Part shown: piece by piece, positions 54,728 through 64,000 of the stretch
Layout: the number at the start of each line of letters is the position of its first letter
How positions within the stretch are numbered: the stretch's first letter is position 1
Origin: Romanomermis culicivorax
Taxonomy: Eukaryota; Nematoda; Enoplea; Mermithida; Mermithidae
Direction of reading: 5' to 3'
Length of the DNA stretch: 64,000 nt
Assembly: GCA_963922205.1 (NCBI GenBank)
Contig: CAWUHX010000014.1
Location: forward strand, 1,870,889-1,934,888
Program-made: the position numbers and the translations under genes
The notes under the pieces: model-generated
What the model was told of the DNA's origin: nothing
Database searches by the model: none
What the model saw: only the letters and a program-made list of their open reading frames with translations

Positions 54728-55445
54728 TTGAGAATAGGTGACAGTCCTGAAAAAATAGAACAGTGTTATGTTTTCATGATTTCATCCCCATCACTATGAT
54801 TAAACTTGCCTTTTTCGGTGAATGTTGCTGTCAATTGGCGATCCTAGGATTTTTTCACTTCAGGATTGGTGAAATTGGCAACGATTGCTGATAAAATTCT
54901 CACGGAGTCCGAGAACAGTTGGTGGCAGTGGGTGACAATCCACAACTGTCAGCAACAAAAATCATAGGATTTTTTCACTTCTGAATTCTCATGCTGATGA
55001 AATTATCAAGAAGTCAACGAATTATAATGAGTTTCCTAGCTCACCCAAATGAGTTGCCCTGAGAGTGGACCAATTGGGCCCAAGGCAAATCTGGAACTTC
55101 TATTCAGTTCATTAATAGGTTATTCTCTATTGTACCGATTTCCTTCCTGTAAGACAGTGACAAGCACATCAAACTAATCATCAGACACTTTTATTCCAAA
55201 ACTCCACCAGTTGTTCAAGCTTACAGGGATGAACAAAGTTTTTTACTTACTAAAATCTGAATGTAGTTAAATTTTCCTTTTCCATAATTTTTTACTTACA
55301 GTAAACATCTCTAAAATAGCCAACCTCATATAGACTATTTGCATATGTGCCTTTCCATATTTTTGTCAATCTCCATAAATTTTGTATAACTATTCACATT
55401 ATGTTCTTTGTCATCTTGTGGGCTTTTTTGGCCAAGTTAGCCAGT
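54728..55445. repeat. Repeat R3, copy 2, right part, then unassigned
   Basis: Positions 54,740-55,000 match 7,785-7,990 ('cagtcctgaaaaaatagaacag', 'atcctaggattttttcactt'). 55,000-55,445 has no supported feature. Confidence 0.5.
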
Positions 55446-56525
55446 GTTGTATTTGATAAGTAGTCCGGACTTTGGTCTTTGAGTTCAGGCAGGATTGGGA
55501 TCCCAGGGTTCGTCCTTAAAGTACGTATTTCCCAGGCCCACGCTTACCCGATTAACTTAATTAATTGTACTTAAACCCGACACAAATATTCCCACCAATC
55601 AAGAAAAAGACGCCTCCTTAATTGTCTCCCAAATTAGATTCAAACCGGAAAGGAGAGACCTCTCTAATTTTATCTTATGTAATCGAAAAACACTTACTTA
55701 CAAATGAAACGAGGCGAGAATACAAAACGATTCACTCCCACCCACTGGAAAGAAAACAAACAAAGGCGTGCATGCGGGGAGGCGGCAAGTGGGGATAAAA
55801 TAGCCGAGGGGGCACATGTTATCAAAAAACACATAAAGATAATACACAATGAGAGAGCCAGCGCACGCATACCGACGTGTGCTACAGTAAGACGACTGTT
55901 GATGGTCCGCGTTGCTCGCTCCACTTGGCACTTGCGGGCCTCATGCATGGGTTTGACAAAAAACGACAAAATCGGCGGAAACACACTACAACACCAGTAT
56001 GTGTTGCATTCCCTCAATTTTCGTGTGGCATTTTGCAGTCATATTCCGTGTTGAGGTGGGCTCAGGTGCACGTGTTCAGCTTCCGGCGTCGGTGCGCAGG
56101 CGGTTGGACGCGGCGAAAAGTGGCCGGAAAGAATGATATATTTGCATAGGTTTATGCTGCCACTGTTTCGCGTGTTTTCTGTCTTTTTGTCATTGTTAAA
56201 AAGACTTATTTTATGGAGCGTCGCCGCCATCGTCTTATTTGTAATATTTTTGTATATTATTTATTATTGGCGTCGCCCATCGTCACCCAATACACTATGG
56301 ACCTGTAAGTGTATTGTTTTGTGAGCGTAGCGGAGGGAGTTCATAAGTATAGGAGTGGAGACTTGGGTAGGATCTCCTGAGGTACGTGCCAAGGTGTCCT
56401 GCCTGAGGTTTAGTGAAAGTTCTGGTGTATATCTGGTGAAACATCTGGGAGAGTTTGGTGTTTGTTGTTGTTGTTAGCCTGTGGTTAGAACTGTTGCTTA
56501 ATTGTGACCCCACAGCTGCCTAACA
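55446..56525 (+). repeat. Probable 5' LTR of Element 2
   Basis: The block starts TGTT... and ends ...TAACA, followed after two bases by TGGTGGACTCTTAACG, a primer-binding-site candidate. It is C/G-richer than the host and contains only frames without domains. Without the second LTR in view the exact ends cannot be confirmed. Confidence 0.4.
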
Positions 56526-56633
56526 AGTGGTGGACTCTTAACGCCTCTCACGACGGATAACCGGAGAACCACCAGAAAAATAACTAAACCTCCTGGGTTT
56601 TACTTGCAGTCACATACCGGAAAAGTGAAAAAG

Positions 56634-59600
56634 ATGAGTATTCCGGTAGGAAAAATGTTGAGGACTCCTCCTAGGTCACATGAACCTAGTGTTTCGAATC
56701 TCGACTCTGCTGAAGAACACGCAGCGGTAGAAAAGGTTCAAGCACAGGCGCCTGAGACTGAAGGAAGGAGAGAGAGTGGAATTGCCGAAATGGCAAGAGT
56801 TGAAGAAGAGTTGAGGAGAAGTGGTTTTGAGATGGCTAGGAGAGCCGAGATTGAAACTACTGTAAGTGGTAGTGTCAGAGGTCAGCAGACCTTTGAGAAG
56901 GAGAGATCGACGTCCCCCTCGAAGTTGGTCCATCCGATGGCCGAGACGCTGGAGGAGATTAGAGGGAAATCGAAACCGGCGTGGAGGTCAAACATGGTGG
57001 ACATGAATTACGACGAGTATTACGAGGACGCGCCGGCCGATTTATATGACGACAAATATTCGAGGCGATACGACCCCGAAATGGCGAATTTTATTCGGCG
57101 AGAGGAGCAGAGGGATCGAGTCGATCCCAAGGACGTACGAATTAACGCGCTGGAGAAGAAGGTCGAGTTATTGATCAAAGTAATTGAAAGCGCGCAGGTC
57201 AAGGAAAAGGAGTCGGAGGATGATCAACGGAGGAAGATAGGTGAGTCTTCTTACCTTGAGAATAGAGTTGAGAGAATTAGTGAACCGAAGAGAGAGGTTC
57301 ATTCAGAAGTTTATGTCAGGTCTCAAGATGATAGAGACAAATATTTGGGTAGAGATAGAGGTTGGACTGAGGAGCCGCAGAGTTCGAGGAATGCTGAACA
57401 AGCACAATCGAATGCCTATGGCTACTCAGAGAATAGGAGGTCTAGGGAAAGGAAGGTGACTATTTGCGACGAATCGTCCCAGGGAGAGGATAGGTTTTCT
57501 CGTCCTACTCCTTGGAGAGATACCGCAAATAGAGCTGACCTTAGCCCTGAGAGGAAAAGAAAGAGAAAATCAAAGAGTCGAAAGAGGTCTCACAGATCTA
57601 GAGCTAGGAGTAGACATTACTCGGATAGTGATAATAGCAGTTCATCTACTTCGAACTCTAGCTCAAGTGTTGAAGTTGATGTGAGAGATGTGGTAAAGGC
57701 CTTGAAACATAGACCTTTGCATGATAGTATAAAGCCAACGGAGGCTTTGAAATTTTTTACTGATCTGGAAAGTGAGTTTCTGGAGAATACGGCTGATAAA
57801 GTGAAAAAGGAGTGTTTGAGAAGGTTGTCTCAGAACACGGCGAGGAGGATAGCGAGAACATCCTCAAGTTATACAGAAGCGCGGAGAAATATTTTAAAGT
57901 ATCTCGCGCCGACTTATGATTTGACGATGCTCAAAAGGGAGTTGTTTAATATGAAACAGGAAGAAGGCGAGTCAGTCTTGGAATTTTTAAAGAGATTGAG
58001 TAATCATGTGGATCTGGTCTATGCAGATCAGAGTGATCAAATAAGGCAAGAGAATATTATTAATGCCTTCATTTATAAGAGTAGTCCGTTGTATCAGACG
58101 GAGTTGCAGGATGTATTGCCATCGATGAAAACTTGGCAAGACCTTGCATACGCCGTAACTCAGATTGATAAGAAATATAAGAATGTGTTTACTACTTTTG
58201 GAGCCAAAGATAAACTGATTGTAGTGAATCAAGTTGTAGCGGAGGAGATGTGCCCGGAAATTGCTTTTGTAGGGAATGCTCCGTATGGAAGTACTAAAAA
58301 GTATAACCAGACGAAGTCAAGACCACAAAATCAGTTGCAAAAGGCAGTGGAAGAGGAGAGAAGTGAGGAGAATGCGGAAGAGATGATACCTGGTCCGTCG
58401 CCTCGTGATGTCAAAAAGTCTAACGAGGAGCAGGCCAAAGAGTCTTTTCTAGCTATTCTCTCAAAGGAGTGGCTACAATTGGTTCAGAAAGTAGATAAAT
58501 TACAAGTTACTCAGAGCGAAGCTTTAAAAGAGTTGACTACTGTGAAGGCTGCGTCTGCTGAAAAGCAGAAGCAGTTGAAGCAGCAGAGACCCTATTGCAT
58601 TTATCATAAGAATAATACGCATGCTACGGAGGAGTGTAAGACATTAGCTTACCGGCGTCAGCAACAGCAACGCGGTGGATTTAACCGTGGCATGCCTAAT
58701 CAATATTATGGTGGTGATAGAAATGCTTCACATAGAGGAAGTTTTAGAGGTAGAGGTGGACCTCAGTTTGGATTTAGAGGAAGAGGAAGAGGTGCCTATT
58801 ATGTAGGATTCCCCGAAGAAGATCAAATGTACGGGTATGACCCAGAGTTTGAGAGATACAGGGAATTCTGCAGACTTAGGGAGCAAGGCATCCAGTTGCA
58901 GAGACAGCCTCAGTTGATGTTACCTGCACCAACTAGTCAACCTGCTATTCAGGGTAGTACCGTCCAGGATCAGTCTGGATCATTTGTTTCGAACCAGTCG
59001 CAACCTAGTTCGCATAACGTAATGGTGACAAGCCGTACGGATGTGGATGATGAAAGCGAGCAGAGTAGAAACAAATCTTCTAGTTTGGTTCTCGGAAGTA
59101 TTATTCACCTGGATAAGGTGACACCTCTAGAGAAAGTGAAAGAAAGAGATTTGGCTCATGTGAAATATGGAAGAAAAGCAACGGACATGGAGAGAAGGTT
59201 GTTGGAAAATTATCCGAAAACGGTTCCTTTCTACATAAATGTGGTTATTAAAGAAACGGCTACCAGAGCTTTAATCGATACAGGAGCTCAGTGTACGGTC
59301 ATGTCTTCTAAGCTCCTGAAAAGGGCATTAGACGTTGATTATACAGTGTACCCTCGTATCCTTAAAGTGACTGTAGCTGATGGAAAAGTTGTGCATGCCT
59401 ATGGGTATGTACCAGTTTGTATGAAGACTGAATTCGGAAGTTTTCCAGTCAATGCTATAGTGTTGCCAGATGCAGGTGAGGACCTGATCTTAGGCACAGA
59501 TTTTTTAGCACACCCAGATTTAGGTGTGGTGATTGATTTCAAAAGAAATGCCATGACGATACAAGGCATTGAGAGAAAGATTGACGTAGTTCAAGTTCCT

Positions 59601-61385
59601 TCTGTAACTACTGTGCAAACGGTAATGGAAGAAGTAACTAAAGTCAGTGTGGCGTCGACTGATTGCATAAATCAAATTGTTTATCCAAAAGTTTGTCTAC
59701 TAAAGACAACTGTTGCAATTGTTGCATGTAGTAAAACCTACATTCCATATGGAACAGATGTTTTGATGAAGGCAAAACTTTGGGATCAACATGGAGATGC
59801 CACGTTGAACGGAATTATCATGGAATCAAAGGATTCTGAAAGGAAGTTCAGAATGGAGAAAGCGGTTGTAGACGGATCACAAGAGGAGTTTGTAGTACTA
59901 ATCTCCAATACCACAGGTTCTGGTTGTCGGTTTGAGAGAGATCAAATCATTGGCTATACAGAATCTATGCTTATTGAAGATGATGATACATACAAGAAAG
60001 TGAAGGAAATGAAAAAGATAAAGGAGGAAAAGGAATATCAAACTTGTATGGTAAAGGAAAGAATGCCTGCATTATCAAAAGCTGATTCTGTAGAGTTCTA
60101 TACTTCACTATGCAAGATGATATCAAAGGCAAAAATTTCCGAAGAGAAGAAAACGGAAGCTATAGAGTCTTTGTTGAAGTACAGAGATGTGTTTAGCTTG
60201 CCTGGTGATCCGGCTACTACAACCCCAGCTCTGACGTGTAAGATAGATACAGGAGATGCAAGACCTGTAGCAAAGAGATATTACAGAGCTTCAATTAATA
60301 GTCGGCCAGGAGTAAGGCGACACATAAAGGAGATGTTGGATCAGGGAGTGATCGAGCCCTCGAAGTCACCGTGGGCTGCACCCTTGTTTCTAGTTGGAAA
60401 GAAAGATGGAACTACGAGACCCGTAGTGGATTTTAGAGGTATAAACGAAGTGACCAAGGATGATAAATATCCCATCCCGAGAATGGATGACTATTTAGAT
60501 TGCCGTGGAAGAGCGAAGTTTTATACGACTCTAGATTTGAAGTCGGGATATTGGCAGGTCCCGATGGAGGAGGAGAGCAAGGAGAAAACGGCTTTTATAT
60601 GCCAAGAGGGCTTGTTTCAGTTTAAAGTGATGCCGTTTGGATTGAAGAATGCACCTGCTGAATTCCAAAGGATGATGGAGAGAATCCTTGGGGATTTGGT
60701 ATGGAAAATTTGCCTAGTGTACATAGATGATATTATCATCTTCTCGAATACGTTCGAGGAACACTTAGAGAATTTGAACTTGGTGCTAGAAGCGTTGAGG
60801 AAGGCGAAGTTGACTCTTAAGCCAGAGAAATGTGAATTTCTTCCCGAGAAGGTGCACTTTTTAGGACACATCTTGGATGCGAATGGAATTTCTCCGGATC
60901 CTAAGAAGGTCAAGGCGATAACGGAATTTCCATTTCCGGATTCTGTTAAGAAAATGCAAAGATTCCTAGGTATGCTACAATGGTGTAAGAAATTTATACC
61001 AGACCTAGCAGCACTAGCTGAACCCTTGTACAAATTAACAGGCAAGAAGGGAACATGGAATGTAACGGAGTTACATTACACAACTTTTGAGAAGCTCAAA
61101 GTAGCATTGACCTCAGTACCTTTCTTAAGACATCCAATTTTAGATGGATCTGCACGATTCATTCTTCAAACGGATGCCAGTGGAATTGCATTGGGAGCAG
61201 TGTTATGTCAAGAGACTGACTCGGAACGTTGGGTAGTTGCCTACAATAGTCGGATATTGCGGGCAGAAGAAAGGAAATGGTGCGCCACCGAAAGAGAATG
61301 CTTAGCTGTGGTTTACGGCCTTAAAATTTACAAACATTATCTTTTGGGTCAAAAGGTCAGGATTCAAACTGACCACAAACCTTGA
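56634..61385 (+). pseudogene. gag-pol: Element 2 Gag-Pol, first part (stops in RNase H)
   Basis: The frame is open from 56,604 with the first ATG at 56,634. Residue numbers here count from 56,604. A charged N-terminus with an Arg/Ser-rich stretch (about 318-345) precedes a Gag domain (about 365-530), then a CHHC knuckle ([16 protein letters not shown], near 663) and an Arg/Gly-rich patch ([17 protein letters not shown]). Protease follows (LIDTGAQ near 890), then reverse transcriptase (about 1,250-1,430; YIDD near 1,372) and the start of RNase H (QTDASG near 1,521; TDHKP). A TGA at 61,383-61,385 ends it inside RNase H; the same frame resumes directly with conserved RNase H sequence. Translation here would lack RNase H function and integrase. 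Confidence 0.85.
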
Positions 61386-62160
61386 TTATCAATGAGGGTG
61401 AATACACAGACTAATGACAAACTCAAGAGGTGGTACGCATTCATTTGCCAGTTTAATCACAAGTTGGAGTACGTGCCTGGCAGACAAAATGCCATGGCAG
61501 ATTTCCTCTCCAGGAAAGAGGAACCGGATGAGCAGAAAGAGAAGTTGCCACCAAAATGGGAGCTTATCTTTCAGAAAGAAGATGTGAAATCTCTTACTGA
61601 AGACGAAGTCCTTAACCAAAACCATAAAGTTTTAGTGAAACAACTTCGGGAACTAAGAGGAGATGAAGTGGATGAGGCTGTAGGAGTCTTCACTCCGGTG
61701 AAGATGGCCACAGCTTCAGTGGCTTCAAAGTATAGTGTTAGTGATGAAACTCAACTTAATATTTCTCCAGAATTTGATAATTATCGAACGCCTGAGAAAT
61801 ATGAAATTGAGGCGGTAGTCACCAGACAAATGGCAAAAAACTTGCAGCAGGAGGAAAAAGGACATCCTCCTGGGCAGGCAAAACCTAAAGAAGAGGTGAA
61901 GAGAATTTTTGAACCGAAGGAGAAGGAGTTTGAAGAAGCCCCAGAGATTGAAGATGGTAGACCAAAAGGGCTTATCTCAAACGCCTTGATGTCGAAGTTG
62001 CAAGGAAAGGATAAAGATTTAAAAGTGATCTTCGAGAAACTAGGTGCTAATAGTGGCACCAAGTCTCAAAGTAACTTTTATATCGATCAAGGGATACTAT
62101 ATAGAGAGACTTTTGGCGAGGCAGAGGATCAAGTTGTTGTCCCCTCTGTTCTCAAAAAAA
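61386..62160 (+). pseudogene. Element 2 pol, RNase H end and linker
   Basis: Continuation of the Gag-Pol frame after the TGA: the RNase H tail (FNHKLEYVPGRQNAMADFLS), then a long acidic linker rich in Glu/Lys/Pro between RNase H and integrase. It ends in a homopolymer, ctcaaaaaaag, at about 62,151-62,161, where the frame shifts relative to integrase. Most likely a one-base expansion of the A-run. Confidence 0.75.
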
Positions 62161-63135
62161 GTTGTCCTGCATCAGTATCATGGAGCAGTGATGATGACGC
62201 ATCAAGGGTTTAAGAGAACCCTTGCTATTATTAAGAAGCGGTTCTGGTGGCCGAGCATCGAAAAGGATGTTTGGAGCTGGATCAGTTTTTGTCCGATATG
62301 TCAAATTGCGACTCCAGGAAAGGCTACAATTCCGCCATTGAATCCAATCATTCCTAGAGGACCATTTGACATAGTTTCTGTAGACATTGTGGGAATATCT
62401 CCCATGAGCGAGAAAAGACCGTATGTGATAGTATTTCAAGATTACTTTACAAAATGGGTGGAAGCAGAAATGATCCCAGATCAATCTGCTGTAACCATTG
62501 TGGACAGTTTTCTTCGAAATATTGTGTTTAGGCATGGAACCCCGGTTAAATTGTTGAGTGATAATGGTTCATGCTTTACAGCTGATTTGATGACGTCAGT
62601 CTGTAAATTGTTGGAGTGTCAGAAGATTTTCACAACTGCCTACCATCCACAAGGAAATGGAATGGTTGAAAGGTTTAACCAAACCTTGATCAAGCAGTTG
62701 CGAAAGGTTGCTATAGAGGATTCAGATAAGTGGGACAGATATTTGCAATCTGTCGTTTTTGCGTATAATGCCACACCTCATACCTCAACGAGATGTTCTC
62801 CATTTGCCTTATTGAGAGGTCATGAGGCAAATTTTGGCATTAGTATTGGTGTTGCTAGAAACATAGTTCTGCCAATGAACTATGAGGCTTATAAGCATAT
62901 ATTAACCGAAAGCTTAGTAGAAACTTATGAGACCATTTCAGAGAATATCAGGAAGGCTGCGGAGAGCAGTAAAAAGTTTTTTGACCGTAAAGCAAAAGCC
63001 CATGATTATTCCGTCAATGATTGGGTTTTGCTGAAAGTCGATAAACAGAAAAAACTGGGTCTGCCGTGGCAAGGACCGTATGTTGTTACTGATAATGGTA
63101 GATTATCAGAGAATGTGCTTGAAATCGCTCACTGA
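62150..63135 (+). pseudogene. Element 2 integrase
   Basis: The frame carries the HHCC zinc finger (LHQYHGAVMMTHQG ... CPICQ), the DDE core ([27 protein letters not shown]) and a GPY-type C-terminal module (WQGPYVV). A TGA at 63,133-63,135 cuts the last conserved basic stretch; coding-like sequence (VSVSRLKHF) continues beyond it for about 50 codons. Integrases join the cDNA ends to chromosomal DNA; here the protein is separated from Gag-Pol by the upstream frameshift. The core residues are intact. Confidence 0.8.
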
Positions 63136-63297
63136 AGAGAGCCGCTGAAAAAGCAGGTGGTATCCGTGAGCAGGTTAAAGCACTTTCGCTACGAGACCAG
63201 CAGATGGCTGCAGTCTAACGACGTGTCATCTAAGGACACGCAGTTTACTGTAGATTCAAAAATCAGTAATTATAAACTGCCGTAGCGCGTAGCGCTG

Positions 63298-63762
63298 TGT
63301 TTTTGTGTGTGTGTGCGTATGAATACCCCCCCCCATGTTTTTTCGTCCCCAATATTGTATTTAAGTACAAATTGTATTTAATTGTAATTATTTATGTATT
63401 TATCGCGTATTTATCGTGTATTTTTAATTTTCCCTCGCGTAAATCTTAAAATTTCTCAAAATTTTTGGTAAAAAACCACTCTTCGCAAAAACCTAAAATT
63501 TTAAAACTTTTTTCGCAGCCTAAATTTTAAATTTCCCCGAGTCCGAGTAATTTTTTCGGAGGAAATAGTTAGTTGTTGCCCCCCAATTCTGTGAATATTG
63601 GAAGAATTGGGAAAACCGCTGAGTTTTAGAGTGAAAATAGACAAAAAGTAGCGAAAGCGGAAAATTTGTCGATTTTTCAGCTCATATTAAACAATTTAAA
63701 AAAAAAATTTTGCAAAAACTGATAGCGCCGAATTAGTAGAATTCGAAAAAGAAGCGGAAGGA
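63298..63762 (+). other. Non-coding spacer downstream of Element 2 pol
   Basis: T-rich and A-rich tracts with a C-run (63,326-63,335) and no supported gene. Together with 63,136-63,297 (the out-of-frame pol tail) it gives a spacer of about 0.6 kb, similar in length to the 0.7-kb spacer of Element 1. Confidence 0.5.
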
Positions 63763-63960
63763 ATGTCCAGGCCCCCCAATGGACGCCGGACGAAACAGTA
63801 TTTGGTCACGGACCCCCACGTGACCTACGGACAGCCGCAGGTGCGGCAAAACAATCGGTATTTTTTAGTCGACGGTAAGCGACCTAAGTTTTTAAACTTA
63901 GTTAATCTTAAAATTTATTTGGGCAAAGCAGGATGTCATAGCCCACGGGTGTCTAGATGA
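63763..63960 (+). CDS. Element 2 downstream ORF, unknown
   Basis: A true ATG in a purine-rich context opens 65 codons: MSRPPNGRRTKQYLVTDPHV, TYGQPQVRQNNRYFLVDGKR, PKFLNLVNLKIYLGK... It is basic and not similar by eye to the exonuclease gene of Element 1. It sits at the same relative place as that gene. It may be the start of a third gene with a later frameshift beyond the TGA at 63,958, or a random frame. Confidence 0.3.
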   Translation: MSRPPNGRRTKQYLVTDPHVTYGQPQVRQNNRYFLVDGKRPKFLNLVNLKIYLGKAGCHSPRVSR

Positions 63961-64000
63961 AGGCCTAGACAATTGTAAAAGTTTAGTGGGAACATACTTG

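Larger units (their letters stand above)
55446..64000 (+). mobile_element. Element 2: Ty3/Gypsy retrotransposon, decayed, cut by the window edge
   Basis: A gag-pol of the same design as Element 1 (CHHC knuckle, PR-RT-RNase H-IN, GPY end) on the plus strand. Pol carries a TGA in RNase H (61,383), a frameshift in an A-run (about 62,153-62,159) and a TGA before the C-terminus (63,133). The left boundary is a guess (TGTTG at 55,446). No copy of the presumed 5' LTR occurs between 63,136 and 64,000, so at least 0.86 kb of non-pol sequence follows pol before the 3' LTR. That leaves room for a third gene as in Element 1. Confidence 0.75.

Noticed and set aside
1-64000. Naming the host phylum or species
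   Set aside because: Short introns and TE content fit several invertebrate groups; nothing in the window decides between them.

Overview
This is a eukaryotic window, most likely from an AT-rich, repeat-dense invertebrate genome. The evidence is coding exons bounded by GT-AG signals with very short introns (about 43-130 nt), two Ty3/Gypsy retrotransposons, hAT, mariner and MITE relics, tRNA-derived SINEs and long A/T minisatellites. Nothing suggests a prokaryote: there are no operons, no ribosome-binding sites and no rRNA. I cannot name the species, and I recognise none of the host genes.

Layout. Positions 1-14,600 are a mosaic of dispersed repeats: a foldback, SINE relics, a 213-bp tandem duplication, a hAT internal-deletion relic (8,430-9,076), a 16-bp minisatellite, a terminal-inverted-repeat DNA transposon (11,675-13,084) with a 15-bp minisatellite inside, and a TA-flanked MITE (13,798-14,399). 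One copy of a small three-exon host gene family lies at 1.8-2.3 kb.

Positions 14,602-28,195 hold a complete minus-strand Ty3/Gypsy element (Element 1). It has two 780-bp LTRs, a 4-bp target duplication TGTT, a polypurine tract and an intact Gag-Pol frame (PR-RT-RNase H-integrase). In the position where errantiviruses carry env it has instead a third gene of about 4 kb that starts with a DEDDy-type 3'-5' exonuclease domain (RNase D/WRN/EXD fold). This is the most interesting content of the window.

Positions 28,200-55,400 carry scattered host exons: a two-exon gene at 29.9-30.7 kb, terminal exons near 30.9, 32.3, 33.3, 38.9 and 39.7 kb, paralogous signal-peptide exons at 37.5 and 51.3 kb inside duplicated segments, a second gene-family copy at 43.0-43.5 kb, and a secreted-protein first exon at 46.9-47.1 kb. 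Between them lie an integrase relic, a tRNA-Thr-like SINE, a mariner relic (48,454-49,670) and a second, inverted copy of the 11.7-kb DNA transposon (53,475-54,723).

From about 55,446 to the right edge is a plus-strand Ty3/Gypsy element (Element 2). It has the same Gag-Pol design but is decayed (two premature stops and one frameshift in pol) and is cut off by the window edge before its 3' LTR. Its region downstream of pol is also long and begins with an unrelated small ORF.

How parts work together: Element 1 looks recent (six differences noticed by eye between its LTRs). Its gag-pol would supply replication and integration. The exonuclease gene would be an accessory protein, possibly acting on nucleic acids of the host or of the element itself; that role is inference.
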